From the NCBI RefSeq assembly GCF_019880205.1, contig NZ_CP082295.1, positions 79,562 through 143,561 on the forward strand: a DNA stretch of 64,000 bases. Reading direction: 5' to 3'. The position numbers and the translations under genes were made by a program. This document shows positions 47,983 through 57,285 of the stretch, one piece after another (position 1 is the stretch's first letter; every line of letters starts with the position of its first letter). Origin of the DNA: Pantoea alfalfae (lineage in GTDB: Bacteria > Pseudomonadota > Gammaproteobacteria > Enterobacterales > Enterobacteriaceae). A model generated the notes under the pieces. That model saw only the letters and a list, made by a program, of their open reading frames with translations. It searched no databases and was not told where the DNA came from.

Positions 47983-49923
47983 ATGGCCAGTCAGTTAACA
48001 CATAAGAAAAGAATGAGTACCCGTGCGCAGATGCTGATCATGGGTGGTTTGACAATTATGCTGGGATTTACCGTGACCATCGGCGTCCTCAGCTGGCAGT
48101 CGGGTAAAGAGCAGAAGGTGCTCGCAGAAAACTATCTGCAGCAGATTGCACAGAGCCGTGCGCTTCAGGTGCAGCAGGAGCTGGGGCATGCCCGTGATGT
48201 TGCCAGTCATCTCGGGCAAAGTCTGATCGCGTTGCCTCAGGCCGCTATTACCGACCGTAAAGTGGCCGATAAAGTCATGGAGTATGCGCTGCGCGCCAAC
48301 CCTGATTATCTGTCGATGTCGGTGATATTCGAACAGAATGCGTTTGATGGCCGCGATGCGGAGTTCGCGTCACAGCCGGGCCAGGCGCCACAGGGACGCT
48401 ATGCCTTTTTTGTGGATCGTGACGCATCAGGTAAATACGCGATGCATCCGCTTCTCTCCTATCTGACACCGGGTCAGGGCGATTACTATCTGATCCCGCA
48501 AAAATCACAAAAAGATACGCTTACCGAACCTTATAGCTATGCCTACAACGGCGTGCCGACATTGCTGACTTCCGTAGCTGCCGCGATTATCGATCAGGGG
48601 ACCTTAAAAGCGATCGTCACCTCTGACATTTCACTGGCCTCACTGCAGCAGAAAGTGAATCAGATCAAACCCTGGCAGGGCAGCGGCTATGCGCTATTGC
48701 TCTCGAATGGCGGGAATGTGGTGTCCTCACCCGTGAAAGAGGAAGCCGGTAAGCCCTGGAAAGGCGAAAAAGATGGTTTTACGACGAAAGTCGTACAGCA
48801 TTTTGATGCCGTGCTGGGCGAAGACGCATTAGTCACCTGGCAGCCGGTGGTGATTGGTAACAGTGACAAACCCTGGTATCTCGGCGTTGTCGCACCGGTC
48901 AGTCAGGTGATGGCTGCTGCCAACCGGCAACTGATGTGGGCACTGCTGCTGATGGTGGTCAGTATTCTGCTGGTCGGCACCGTACTCGGCATGCTGTTCA
49001 GTCGTAAGGTGCTGCGGCCGATTGGCGGCGAGCCGATTGAAGCGGCAAATATTGCGCTGGCCGTCGCGGATGGCAAGCTGGATAACGCAATTGCAGTGAA
49101 AAACGGCGATCGCAGCAGCCTCTTCTTTGCGCTTCATACTATGCAAAGCCAGCTCCGGCAGATTGTCGGGCAGATTAAAGATTCCAGTGAATCAGTACGA
49201 CAGGGCGCGGGCGAAATTGCCAGCGGCAACCTGAATCTGGCGTCACGCACCGAAGAACAGGCCGCCGCGCTGGAGCAGACCGCAGCCAGCATGGAGCAGA
49301 TCAGCGCCACGATCCGCCTGAATGCCGACAATGCGCAGCAGGCGACCAGCCTGACTGAAAACGCGACGCACATTGCCAGTCGCGGTGCCTCGCTGGTAGG
49401 CGAAGTGGTGCAGACCATGGCGCAGATCGATGACAGCTCGAAAAAGATTGGCGACATTACCACGATGATCAATAGCATTGCCTTCCAGACCAATATTCTG
49501 GCGCTCAACGCGGCGGTAGAAGCAGCACGCGCCGGAGAGCAGGGTCGCGGTTTTGCGGTGGTCGCCTCAGAAGTGCGTAATCTGGCCCAGCGCAGTGCTA
49601 ATGCGGTGAAAGAGATCGGCGCACTGATTGAAGAGTCGAGCGTACGGGTGGAGAGTGGCGTCCGGCTGGTGAACGATGCCGGTAAGACCATGCAGGAGAT
49701 GATGCAGGCGGTAAATTCAGTGCAGGGAATTATCGGTGAGATCGTTACAGCGTCAAGCGAACAGGCACGTGGCATCAGTCAGGTAACGATAGCGGTTAAT
49801 GAAATGGATGGTGTTACCCAGCAGAATGCCGCGCTGGTGCAGCAGATGTCGGCGGCTGCCAGTTCACTGGAAGATCAGGCGCAGCAACTGTCACAGACGG
49901 TGGAGCAGTTTCATCTGGCGTAA
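47983..49923 (+). CDS. Methyl-accepting chemotaxis protein, dCache type
   Basis: A 646-residue chemoreceptor. TM1 about 13-34, a periplasmic Cache sensor (about 38-315; [46 protein letters not shown]), TM2 about 318-340, a HAMP segment ([28 protein letters not shown]), then the signalling domain with the hairpin tip [41 protein letters not shown]. The C-terminus lacks the NWETF pentapeptide for CheR/CheB docking. The ligand is likely a small organic molecule; no chemotaxis genes are nearby. Confidence 0.92.
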   Translation: MASQLTHKKRMSTRAQMLIMGGLTIMLGFTVTIGVLSWQSGKEQKVLAENYLQQIAQSRALQVQQELGHARDVASHLGQSLIALPQAAITDRKVADKVMEYALRANPDYLSMSVIFEQNAFDGRDAEFASQPGQAPQGRYAFFVDRDASGKYAMHPLLSYLTPGQGDYYLIPQKSQKDTLTEPYSYAYNGVPTLLTSVAAAIIDQGTLKAIVTSDISLASLQQKVNQIKPWQGSGYALLLSNGGNVVSSPVKEEAGKPWKGEKDGFTTKVVQHFDAVLGEDALVTWQPVVIGNSDKPWYLGVVAPVSQVMAAANRQLMWALLLMVVSILLVGTVLGMLFSRKVLRPIGGEPIEAANIALAVADGKLDNAIAVKNGDRSSLFFALHTMQSQLRQIVGQIKDSSESVRQGAGEIASGNLNLASRTEEQAAALEQTAASMEQISATIRLNADNAQQATSLTENATHIASRGASLVGEVVQTMAQIDDSSKKIGDITTMINSIAFQTNILALNAAVEAARAGEQGRGFAVVASEVRNLAQRSANAVKEIGALIEESSVRVESGVRLVNDAGKTMQEMMQAVNSVQGIIGEIVTASSEQARGISQVTIAVNEMDGVTQQNAALVQQMSAAASSLEDQAQQLSQTVEQFHLA

Positions 49924-50824
49924 AGCGGGCTGATACTCCTGAAAAACCGTCGCTGCTGGATAAAGCGGCGGCGGTTCAAATAGCATACGTCCTTCGCAAA
50001 GAGATAAGAGCGCCATCCCTTTTCGCTAACACTGATAGGGTGATTAACTACCACCGGTGAAGCAGAGTACGCCCGTCTTCGTCCTTGTGGCCATTGCCAC
50101 ACTGAAACTTATTTAGCAGCACATGGTCCCAGCGTCACCTTTTATGCCAGCAAATCCAATTCATACTGCATATCTGAAACTAATCCTGTTTATTAATTCA
50201 TCGGGGGATAAATCCCCAAACATAAAAAGCCAATTCTCGGGAAGCTTAATACTTCTGTATTTTCATTATTTAAGTTTGTCTGCACTTTATGGGTAATACA
50301 GCAAGTTGCGATAAAGCGTGCAGAGCTATACGTTTCAGCGGAACTTAAGCTGTCAAAGCGATAAGGTCTTGCTACATTGATGCTCTATGTCCCTTTTAAT
50401 CGTCGTGACAAATGTCTGCCGAACTCATATCCGCTCGTGTTGACGCTGCGGGAATTGAGGTCAGACATGAGTTTGCTCTGGCATATTTACTGGCTGCGGC
50501 TGTTATATATAAAACGAATGCCGGGCATAGAAAATGAATACACGGTTCTTCAACGTATTGGCTAAATTTGTCTGTTTTGTGGACACAGAACTATTCTTTT
50601 GTGCCAGGAAAGTAAGGGAAATTGCCTGTTCTGAAGAGGTATAACAGGAAAGAAGACAACCTTATCTAATAAATGAAACGCAACTATGTTGAATACCAGG
50701 GACAGTGTAGTATTGAAATGACGAATTGACTGAGTTATTTTCAATATCACTGGCAAACCACCAGTCTTACTGGCGCGTGCAGTAGAAAGGGTTTTTTAAC
50801 ATTAATGACTAAAAAGGCAAGGCG
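49924..50824. other. 900-bp AT-rich region without a recognisable gene
   Basis: The start has an imperfect stem AACCGTCGCTGC/GCGGCGGCGGTT near 49945-49978, possibly the MCP terminator. From about 50100 the sequence is AT-rich. A 62-codon open frame at 50377-50565 has no ribosome site and no family resemblance, so it is not called. No tRNA or insertion-sequence ends were seen. Confidence 0.5.
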
Positions 50825-51205
50825 ATGAAGTTCAGATATATAGTCCTGATGGGAATGGTAACACTTAGTCTGGTCTTCGCACTATTACTTCCTGGTGTAT
50901 TTTCACAGTTAAGAAATACGCCTGAAATTAATTATTATAAAGGTCATGCTGATCTGGCTTATAGTGTATATAGTGGTTGTAAAGATCATCCGGCCAACAT
51001 TGATGACTGCTATGCGGCATACAGTGCGGCCGTTTATCTGGCAAGCTCAGGAGATTGCACTCCTGCAGGTAAAGAAGTAAAGCGTAGGTTTAAGATCCTT
51101 GTTGAAAACATTAGTGAGAAAAATGTTACTGAAGAAATAATATCTGATTGTCAGGTTAAAGATGAGGAGCATTTCTTTAAAAAAATGATGAAGAAGTTTA
51201 GCTGA
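50825..51205 (+). CDS. Hypothetical exported or membrane-anchored small protein
   Basis: A 126-residue protein with an N-terminal hydrophobic segment (about 5-26, RYIVLMGMVTLSLVFALLLPG) that could be a signal anchor. The rest is soluble, with four cysteines (YSGCKDHP, DDCYAAY, SGDCTPAG, ISDCQVKD) suggesting two disulfides in the periplasm, and a tetratricopeptide-like alanine/tyrosine pattern (YAAYSAAVYLAS). A basic tail FFKKMMKKFS closes it. AAGGCAAGG precedes the ATG. It is AT-rich compared with its neighbours, which hints at horizontal transfer. Family not recognised. Confidence 0.6.
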   Translation: MKFRYIVLMGMVTLSLVFALLLPGVFSQLRNTPEINYYKGHADLAYSVYSGCKDHPANIDDCYAAYSAAVYLASSGDCTPAGKEVKRRFKILVENISEKNVTEEIISDCQVKDEEHFFKKMMKKFS

Positions 51206-51359
51206 CGTTATTGGCGAAGAAATAGCGATAACATCCAGTGGCTCTGCCGTCCACTATTTAGATCGGCCACCGTTCAGGAAAAATTAATTCGGGCAATCCC
51301 GTTCCCCCCCTGAAAACGTCTTTAGCGACGACTGGTTGCTGTTGAAGTTGGGGGGAGTG

Positions 51360-51523
51360 TTAATCAATAATTTCGGCGACGGTCAGATGCGGATAAAGCG
51401 CATAGCTCTGAAACATCCTGACAATATCCCGGTCAGCGGGACTCAGGTCGTTGAACTGCTTTTTATCCAGCAGAATTGCCCCGCCAGAGACGCTATCCAG
51501 ACCGGCGAACGTGTTCACGGTAC
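51360..51523 (-). pseudogene. Fragment of a MalK/UgpC-type ABC ATPase
   Basis: The minus strand encodes TVNTFAGLDSVSGGAILLDKKQFNDLSPADRDIVRMFQSYALYPHLTVAE, matching the stretch just after Walker A to the Q-loop region of sugar ABC ATPases (MalK: FQSYALYPHLSVAEN). The Walker A motif is missing on one side and a stop follows on the other, so only about 50 residues remain. It abuts the ROK fragment on the opposite strand. Confidence 0.8.
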
Positions 51524-51524
51524 G

Positions 51525-52022
51525 GCGCGCCATCTCAACCTCAACTCCTTTATCTATCTCTATATCGGTACCGGTCTGGGTGCCGGCATCTTCACCGATG
51601 GCCACATTTATACCGGTGGCGAGATTGGTCACATTGTGGTGGAGCCAGGCGGCCGCGACTGCTACTGCGGTAATCAGGGTTGCCTGGAACGTTATGTCTC
51701 GTTGCAGGCCGCCTATGAATTCTGTGGTCTCGATCCGAAGCGGGCGCTGCCTGAAGATCTGCTGCAGATTGAACCTGCGCGTTTCCTTGCATGGATAGAG
51801 AGCGTAACAACGCCGTTGCGCCAGGCAATCAATATTCTGGAGTCGGTGTTTGATGCAGAGGCAGTGATTATTGGCGGGATGATGCCTGCGCCATTGCTGG
51901 AACAGATGGACGCGCGCTTGCCGCCGCTTTATCAGTCGGTACGTGGACGTTACCTGTTAGATATGCGGCTGAAGAGGGGCATGACCGGCAGCGATACCGC
52001 TGCACTGGGAGCCGCCGCGTAA
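51525..52022 (+). pseudogene. C-terminal half of a ROK-family repressor/sugar kinase
   Basis: From about 51525 the plus strand encodes FIYLYIGTGLGAGIFTDGHIYTGGEIGHIVVEPGGRDCYCGNQGCLERYVSL and a normal ROK C-terminus ending GSDTAALGAAA. The zinc-binding motif CYCGNQGCLE is intact. The N-terminal helix-turn-helix and first half of the ROK fold are gone; the open frame extends left into sequence that is really the reverse complement of an ABC ATPase. It is therefore a truncated gene, probably from a lost sugar-uptake locus. Confidence 0.82.
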
Positions 52023-52076
52023 CCGATTTTTGATGAGTTTAACCCGAAGTTTCAGGTATTAATGAAATAGGCGAGA

Positions 52077-52107
52077 AAAGGGCGCTGTTACCTGCAACAG
52101 CGCCCTA
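52077..52107 (-). terminator. Terminator of the glutamate dehydrogenase gene
   Basis: Arms AGGGCGCTGTT and AACAGCGCCCT around a short loop, followed on the minus strand by TTTT, 5 bp after the stop. Confidence 0.85.
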
Positions 52108-52111
52108 AGCA

Positions 52112-53386
52112 TTAACCCGGGTAGATACCGCGATCTTTACGCGCCATCAGGATCCGTTCACACGCCACGATATAAGCCGCAGTACGTAGCGAGCAATCCT
52201 TCTCCTTTGACTTCTCCCAGATATGAACCATCGCTTCGGTCATAATCTTATCGGAGCGACGATTGATCTCATCTTCACTCCAGAAGAAGCTGGCCATGTC
52301 CTGAACCCATTCAAAGTAACTGACGGTCACGCCGCCGGCATTACAGACCACATCCGGCACAACGATAATGCCGCGGGTTGCCAGCATGTCATCAGCATCC
52401 GGATAGGTCGGGCCGTTTGCGCCTTCCAGCACGATTTTGCAGCTCAGGATCTCCGCGCGCTCGCGGGTAATCTGACCTTCCAGCGCGGCTGGGATCAGGA
52501 TATCCATCTCAGTGGTCCAGAACGCCTCTTTATCAATGCTCTGCGCACCAGGGAAACCGGCAATCTGCTTGTGGGTGATCTGCCATTCGCTCAGCGCGGC
52601 CATATCAATGCCCTCTGAATTATAAATCGTTGCAGTGTGATCCTGAATCACCACCACGCGCGCGCCTGCTTCATCAAACAGACGTGCCGCTTCGCTGCCG
52701 ACGTTACCGAAGCCCTGAACCGCCACACGGGCGCCTTCGATGTCAATACCTGAGCGACGAGCCACTTCACGGCCAGTAATAAACACCCCACGGCCGGTCG
52801 CTTTTTCGCGGCCCAGTGAGCCGCCCAGGTGAATCGGTTTGCCGGTCACCACACCGGTAATCGTGGTGCCGTGGTTCATGGAGTAGGTATCCATCATCCA
52901 CGCCATCACTTTGCTGTTAGTGCCGACGTCCGGTGCCGGAATATCTTTCTGCGGTCCAATAATGATGCCGATCTCGCTGGTATAACGACGGGTCAGCCGC
53001 TCAAGTTCACCATCGGAGAGTTTGAAAGGATCAACACGAATGCCGCCCTTGGCACCGCCATAGGGCAGGTTGACTGCCGCACATTTGATCGTCATCCATG
53101 CAGATAGCGCCATGACTTCATTAAGATCGACATCAGGATGATAGCGAATACCGCCTTTACCCGGGCCGCGTGAAAGGTTGTGCTGAACGCGATAGCCTTC
53201 AAAATGGCGAATCGAGCCATCATCCATCTGAAGAGGAATGTCGACAATCAGTGCGCGTTTTGGATGCCGCAAAGTATCTATCCAACGTGAAAGATCGCCA
53301 AGATAGGGCGCAACCCGGTCGATTTGCTGTAAGTAGGTGGACCAGGCAGATGTGCTGCTTTCAGACGCATAAGATAACTTATCCAT
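52112..53386 (-). CDS. Glu/Leu/Phe/Val-family glutamate dehydrogenase
   Basis: A 424-residue NAD(P)-dependent glutamate dehydrogenase of the short hexameric (GudB/RocG) type, interconverting glutamate and 2-oxoglutarate plus ammonia. Visible are the substrate and catalytic region [12 protein letters not shown] and [15 protein letters not shown] (catalytic lysine), [19 protein letters not shown], the nucleotide-binding [22 protein letters not shown] (about 215) and [15 protein letters not shown]. This subfamily differs from E. coli GdhA and is usually catabolic. Monocistronic, with its own terminator; AAAGG precedes the ATG. Confidence 0.9.
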   Translation of the reverse strand: MDKLSYASESSTSAWSTYLQQIDRVAPYLGDLSRWIDTLRHPKRALIVDIPLQMDDGSIRHFEGYRVQHNLSRGPGKGGIRYHPDVDLNEVMALSAWMTIKCAAVNLPYGGAKGGIRVDPFKLSDGELERLTRRYTSEIGIIIGPQKDIPAPDVGTNSKVMAWMMDTYSMNHGTTITGVVTGKPIHLGGSLGREKATGRGVFITGREVARRSGIDIEGARVAVQGFGNVGSEAARLFDEAGARVVVIQDHTATIYNSEGIDMAALSEWQITHKQIAGFPGAQSIDKEAFWTTEMDILIPAALEGQITRERAEILSCKIVLEGANGPTYPDADDMLATRGIIVVPDVVCNAGGVTVSYFEWVQDMASFFWSEDEINRRSDKIMTEAMVHIWEKSKEKDCSLRTAAYIVACERILMARKDRGIYPG

Positions 53387-53820
53387 AAAAAACCTTTCTT
53401 AATGAAGTTATTTATTGTGTGGAGCCGTGGATGGTGAGCGCATTGTATGGCGCGGACATAATCTAACACTTCTGAAACAAATAAGATGGGGTATCCGCCC
53501 TGGAAAAGTGCAGACATGCCCCTTTTTGGGGCGTGTGTAGTGAATAGATTTTGAGAGATGCCCTTTAAAGACGAATAATAATGCGCTACAGGTGCGTACA
53601 GCCTGCATATAAGGGGGGGCTCGCTATCTTTCAATTCTTTGAGGACGTTCAAAAAGTTAAATAATTGATCTTAACTTCATTGACTTTGCTGCACCAATTA
53701 AGTGCATGAGAATAAGTAATCGAAGGATTATCTTAAGTAATGGGTTGAGCGGAAAATAAGCAGCTTAATCATCTGGTTAGAACAGACAGGAATGATAAGG
53801 CGAGGAAAATAAAATTGGCG
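53387..53820. other. Intergenic region between gdh and the DUF1090 gene
   Basis: About 430 bp with no convincing gene on either strand; short overlapping open frames on the minus strand have no ribosome sites. It contains the gdh promoter on one side. Confidence 0.45.
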
Positions 53821-53842
53821 GGCCAGCGCCGCAAGGCTGGCC
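53821..53842 (-). terminator. Hairpin after the DUF1090 gene
   Basis: GGCCAGC and GCTGGCC pair across an 8-nt loop, 8 bp beyond the stop; on the minus strand an AT-rich TTTTATTTT tract follows at a short distance. Confidence 0.6.
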
Positions 53843-53850
53843 CCGAAGCA

Positions 53851-54240
53851 TTACTGCCGCAAAGCCTGTTCGGCTTCTTTCAGCTCTTCACGCGCTTCTG
53901 CCAGCTTATCTTCGCGCTTCTGAATCTTGCTGGCACTACGTCCTTCCGCTTTCGCTTCTGCCAGCTCCTCTTCACGCTCCTGCACCTTAAACTTTTTCTC
54001 TGCTACTTTTTCCTGGCGCTGCTTTAACAGGCTCTCTTCAGTGCAGTTCTGATCCACTTCACGCAGCGCTTTTTCAAGGCCGGCAACCTGATGGGTATTA
54101 TTGTGCTGGCGGGCAAAGGAGAGCTGTGTCTCAATCTCCTGCTGTTTGGCAGCACAACCGGTCAGATTAGAAGCCGCATGCGCAGCGGTGAAAGCGAGTG
54201 GTGACAGGCACAGAGTCAGGGTCAGTAAAGTCTTTTTCAT
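53851..54240 (-). CDS. yqjC: DUF1090 (YqjC-like) periplasmic coiled-coil protein
   Basis: A 129-residue exported protein. Signal peptide about 1-22 (LAFTAAHAAS), then LTGCAAKQQEIETQLSFARQHNNTHQVAGLEKALREVDQNC with two cysteines, then a highly charged coiled coil (about 65-129, EKVAEKKFKVQEREEELAEAKAEG). The layout matches E. coli YqjC; function unknown, possibly envelope or acid stress. Confidence 0.88.
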   Translation of the reverse strand: MKKTLLTLTLCLSPLAFTAAHAASNLTGCAAKQQEIETQLSFARQHNNTHQVAGLEKALREVDQNCTEESLLKQRQEKVAEKKFKVQEREEELAEAKAEGRSASKIQKREDKLAEAREELKEAEQALRQ

Positions 54241-54361
54241 CGTAGTCTCGTCAATGAGTCAGGGTTGAGACTCCAGTATACGTAGCCACCTTAAGAGATT
54301 CTTAACGAAAAAAATTATTTACTGGCGCGGAAAAGCAGGGGAATAGTGAAGCTGCCTGCTA

Positions 54362-55132
54362 TCAGGCAGCGCTGGAAGAGGAGGTTTGTGAAAAATGCAG
54401 ATTACGATCAGGTCCACTGAGCATGACCGGAAAACCATCCTGACTCTGCTGGTCATAATAGTCCTGCATCACCTGACTGATCCCCGCACCACACCACATC
54501 ACATGATGCTGATGAATGGCGGTTTTAATGGCAGGCTGTCCAGTGGCACGCGAGTCAACCGCGACATTAAAGCCCAATGCCGTCAGACGAATTGCCTCCA
54601 GCCAGATTTCCGTTTTATCCAGTACGCTTACCGCTTCCAGAAACAGAGGAACGGACGATTCACTGCGCGATGAGACACGCATCACTTTGTCCGCCTGCTG
54701 CTTAACGGTTTTCTCAAAACGGTCAAGGCGTCGTGCCGCGCCCTGACGGTGGTCGGCATAGAGCCAGACGCTCAGCGGTCGCAGCAAATTAATGATTAAA
54801 TCATCACCGCTATAGTTACTGGACATGTCGTGCATCTGACGTGAAAGCGACAACGGTGTGCCAAATTCAAGCTGCCAGAGCATGTCGCCCTTGCGCGCCG
54901 CCCAGCCGTAGGTCTTAACCGATGAGGCGTCCTGCTGACCCTGCCTGATCTCATTAAGTGTTGCACCGGTTGCCGTCAGGCCAACCAGAGTGTGGATTTC
55001 GCTGAGATGAGCATTGCTCCACTCGTCAGCATTCTGCTGTGATGTCAGTAATCCCTGCTTCATCCAGCGCTTCAGATTCGCAGGATGCGTGCCGGTTATC
55101 GCACAAACAGTATCAGTAGTATGAAATTGCAT
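54362..55132 (-). CDS. MerR-type helix-turn-helix regulator with uncharacterised C-terminal domain
   Basis: A 256-residue protein. Residues about 5-65 resemble a MerR helix-turn-helix (TTDTVCAITGTHPANLKRWMKQGLL, WSNAHLSEIHTLVGLTATGATLNEI). The C-terminal part (about 85-245) is reminiscent of the degenerate cobalamin-binding-like domain of MlrA-type regulators (LINLLRPLSVWLYADHRQGAARRLDRFEK; LFLEAVSVLDKTEIWLEAIRLTALGFNVAVDSR), without cobalamin-binding DxHxxG. Target genes unknown; the product may regulate the nearby lipoprotein or itself. Confidence 0.65.
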   Translation of the reverse strand: MQFHTTDTVCAITGTHPANLKRWMKQGLLTSQQNADEWSNAHLSEIHTLVGLTATGATLNEIRQGQQDASSVKTYGWAARKGDMLWQLEFGTPLSLSRQMHDMSSNYSGDDLIINLLRPLSVWLYADHRQGAARRLDRFEKTVKQQADKVMRVSSRSESSVPLFLEAVSVLDKTEIWLEAIRLTALGFNVAVDSRATGQPAIKTAIHQHHVMWCGAGISQVMQDYYDQQSQDGFPVMLSGPDRNLHFSQTSSSSAA

Positions 55133-55492
55133 ATCGTGCCCTCTGCTGAGGGAAAGGCCGCCGGAATTAACCGGGGATGAACAACCACTATGAACCTTAT
55201 AATCGTTAATTAACAGCGTTAACGCCTGTTAAAAGCGCTAAATAGCACCAATCACGCTGCGCTTATTCGGGTTTTTGAACAGGTTAAATTCAGGGTGATC
55301 AGCAGGTTAAATGCGTGATGACTCATCATAAAAAGACTGTGTATTTATTCAGTAAATATTCTTTACGCAGATAGTCCGCAAAAGCAGCGCTGTTTTATCC
55401 ATTTTAAGAGCATGCTGACTTCACACCCCCTTACATCCGGCCTGCAAACCGCTAAAATAGTTGGTTCTGATGATCAGGAGAAAGAGTGTCCA
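55133..55492. other. Divergent intergenic region before the lipoprotein gene
   Basis: A 360-bp promoter-bearing gap between divergent genes. It contains an AT-rich tract near 55200 (ATAATCGTTAATTAACAGCGTTAACG) with overlapping GTTAA/TTAAC repeats that could be a regulator site. No gene was found. Confidence 0.4.
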
Positions 55493-55888
55493 ATGCGTTA
55501 TCGTTTTACTCTCGCCGTTATGACGGTTGCTGCTGTACTGACCGGCTGTGCGAAACATGCCGCCAGCGAAGCACCAGATGAATTTGCTGCTGGTCCGACA
55601 CAGATCGATGTCTCGCATATCAAGACCCGTGCGGATGATGGCTCCAGTGTATTCCTGACGGTAGATGGCAAAGACGCTGGCAGATTGCCGAATGGTGAAA
55701 GCAAACTGCTGCATGTGCCGGCGGGTAAGCATCAGGTCGGTGGGTATGTGCCGACGCTGTTTGGTATGGGCCGTGTCACTATTGCGCCAGTTGAAGTGAC
55801 CACGTCACCTGAAGATGTCAAAAAAGTGGCCTATACGGTCACCCGCAATAAAGCGACCTTTGTCGAGAACAAGGGCGAGCAGGGCTGA
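55493..55888 (+). CDS. Small outer-membrane lipoprotein of unknown function
   Basis: A 131-residue lipoprotein with signal peptide and lipobox LTGC (MRYRFTLAVMTVAAVLTGC; cysteine at 19). The mature part has a PEGA-like beta repeat, SSVFLTVDGKDAGRLPNGESKLLHVPAGKHQVGGYVP, a pattern often found in surface or peptidoglycan-contact proteins. The start at 55493 is preceded by AGGAG 14 nt upstream; an ATG at 55412 would bury the signal peptide. Confidence 0.75.
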   Translation: MRYRFTLAVMTVAAVLTGCAKHAASEAPDEFAAGPTQIDVSHIKTRADDGSSVFLTVDGKDAGRLPNGESKLLHVPAGKHQVGGYVPTLFGMGRVTIAPVEVTTSPEDVKKVAYTVTRNKATFVENKGEQG

Positions 55889-55931
55889 GTTATTAACGGC
55901 GGAGAGCAGCGCTCTCCGCTGGAAACGGCTG

Positions 55932-56405
55932 TTATAAACCGAGCTCGCTTAGCGAAGGATGGTCATCCGGGCGACGCCCCTGTGGCCAGTGAAACAGCCG
56001 CTGTTCTTCGCTGATTTTCAGATCGTTAATGCTGGCAAAACGCTGCGTCATCAAACCCTGCTCATCAAACGCCCAGTTCTCGTTACCATAAGAGCGATAC
56101 CACTGTAGCTGCTCGTCGTGCCATTCATAGGCAAAGCGCACCGCAATCCGGTTCTGGTCAAAACTCCACAGCTCTTTAATCAGCCGATACTGGTGCTCCC
56201 GCTGCCATTTTTGCTGCAGGAACGCGACAATCTCTGCCCGGCCGGTCAGAAAGGTATCGCGATTACGCCACCGGCTATCTGCGGAATAGGCCAGCGCCAC
56301 ACGTTCAGCATCGCGACTGTTCCAGCCATCTTCAGCGAGCCGTACTTTTTCCATTGCCTGTTCAGGCCGTGTAAATGGCGGTAAGGGCGGGCGTGAATTT
56401 TTCAA
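55932..56405 (-). CDS. DUF1348 / NTF2-like (SnoaL fold) protein
   Basis: A 157-residue protein with the DUF1348 opening [46 protein letters not shown] and a [25 protein letters not shown] block, all typical of the family. Function unknown; the fold forms a small-molecule cone. A TTG at 56403-56405 has GAGGAG 6 nt upstream and gives the family N-terminus; an ATG at 56450 without a ribosome site would add 15 residues. It follows the lumazine synthase gene on the same strand, so the two may be one unit. Confidence 0.75.
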   Translation of the reverse strand: MKNSRPPLPPFTRPEQAMEKVRLAEDGWNSRDAERVALAYSADSRWRNRDTFLTGRAEIVAFLQQKWQREHQYRLIKELWSFDQNRIAVRFAYEWHDEQLQWYRSYGNENWAFDEQGLMTQRFASINDLKISEEQRLFHWPQGRRPDDHPSLSELGL

Positions 56406-56460
56406 CTTTCTCTCCTCAACGGCGCGGGCAGATGCGTTATCCGCATCCATGACAGGTTAA

Positions 56461-56895
56461 TCAGAGGTCGAGCGCGTGGATCTGACAGACAGCGCGTGCC
56501 GCTTCCTGACCTTTTTTAACAAAGTGCTGGGTATAGAAATCGATGAACTCGGCCGATGGCTGGAAATTATGTGGTGTGAGTGACACGGAGAAGACGGGCA
56601 CGTTAGTCGTCAGCTGCGCCTGCATCAGACCACTCACGACCGCCTGAGCGACGAAATCATGGCGATAGATGCCGCCATCCACCACCAGTGCCGCACAGAC
56701 AATCGCATCGTAATTGCCGGTCTGTGCCAGACGTTGCGCCAGCAGCGGCATTTCAAAAGCGCCAGGAACATCCCATGTTTTAATCTCGTATGAGGCTCCG
56801 CGACTTTCCAGTTCCTGTTCAAACCCGGTCAGAACCTGAGAAACAATTTCGCTGTGCCAGTTAGCTTTGATAAAGGCGACTTTCAACGGCTGCAT
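56461..56895 (-). CDS. ribH2: 6,7-dimethyl-8-ribityllumazine synthase, type II (RibH2-like)
   Basis: A 144-residue lumazine synthase, the penultimate enzyme of riboflavin synthesis. It has the substrate loop VPGAFEMPLLAQRLA and AALVVDGGIYRHDFVAQAVVSGLM; the catalytic histidine in RHDF. The GGIYRHDF form and short length point to the RibH2 type found as an accessory copy in Brucella and relatives, in addition to the chromosomal ribE/ribH. No FMN riboswitch is present upstream. With several FMN-dependent monooxygenases in this window, a supplementary flavin supply is possible but inferred. Confidence 0.85.
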   Translation of the reverse strand: MQPLKVAFIKANWHSEIVSQVLTGFEQELESRGASYEIKTWDVPGAFEMPLLAQRLAQTGNYDAIVCAALVVDGGIYRHDFVAQAVVSGLMQAQLTTNVPVFSVSLTPHNFQPSAEFIDFYTQHFVKKGQEAARAVCQIHALDL

Positions 56896-57285
56896 GACTT
56901 ACTCCAGTAATAGATAACATTCAGTGGTAACGGGCCAGACTGAGCCTCAGCACACCGAATCAAAATAGTGAGCATCGCAGGTCAGTAACCTGCTGAGAGC
57001 CTTCACTATACTGCAATGTAAAGAGTCTGTGTCCATCATTGTGATTATATGTAAATAACAGATGACATCATTAGCCTTACTGGCCGCATGAAAAAAAGTA
57101 CGCCTGCCATCGATAGCTCGTCCTGAACACGTCTCCCAGACCGGAAAACGCTTTCTGCTCCCATATTTGCGTAACCGGTTCCATTTACGTTATTGCTTAA
57201 ATAAAATACTGGATATTTGAACAGGTGTTTGTATAATAAATGGACTGCCCGCCGGGTATTGGTAGCGTTAGCGAGGGGTGAACCC
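56896..57285. other. Intergenic region between ribH2 and the KilAC gene
   Basis: A 390-bp divergent gap. CAGGTcagtaACCTG near 56980-56994 is a short dyad that could act as an operator. No gene or riboswitch was recognised. Confidence 0.4.

Noticed and set aside
50377..50565. 62-codon open frame in the AT-rich gap
   Set aside because: No ribosome site, no domain or signal sequence, and atypical codon use.
51336..52022. 228-codon frame as an intact gene
   Set aside because: Its first third is the reverse complement of an ABC ATPase fragment; only the part from about 51525 is ROK sequence.
53278..53652. Minus-strand 124-codon frame upstream of gdh
   Set aside because: It overlaps the start of the glutamate dehydrogenase gene in another frame, has no ribosome site and no family resemblance.
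56896..57050. Possible FMN riboswitch before the lumazine synthase gene
   Set aside because: None of the conserved RFN blocks could be found in the leader on the minus strand.
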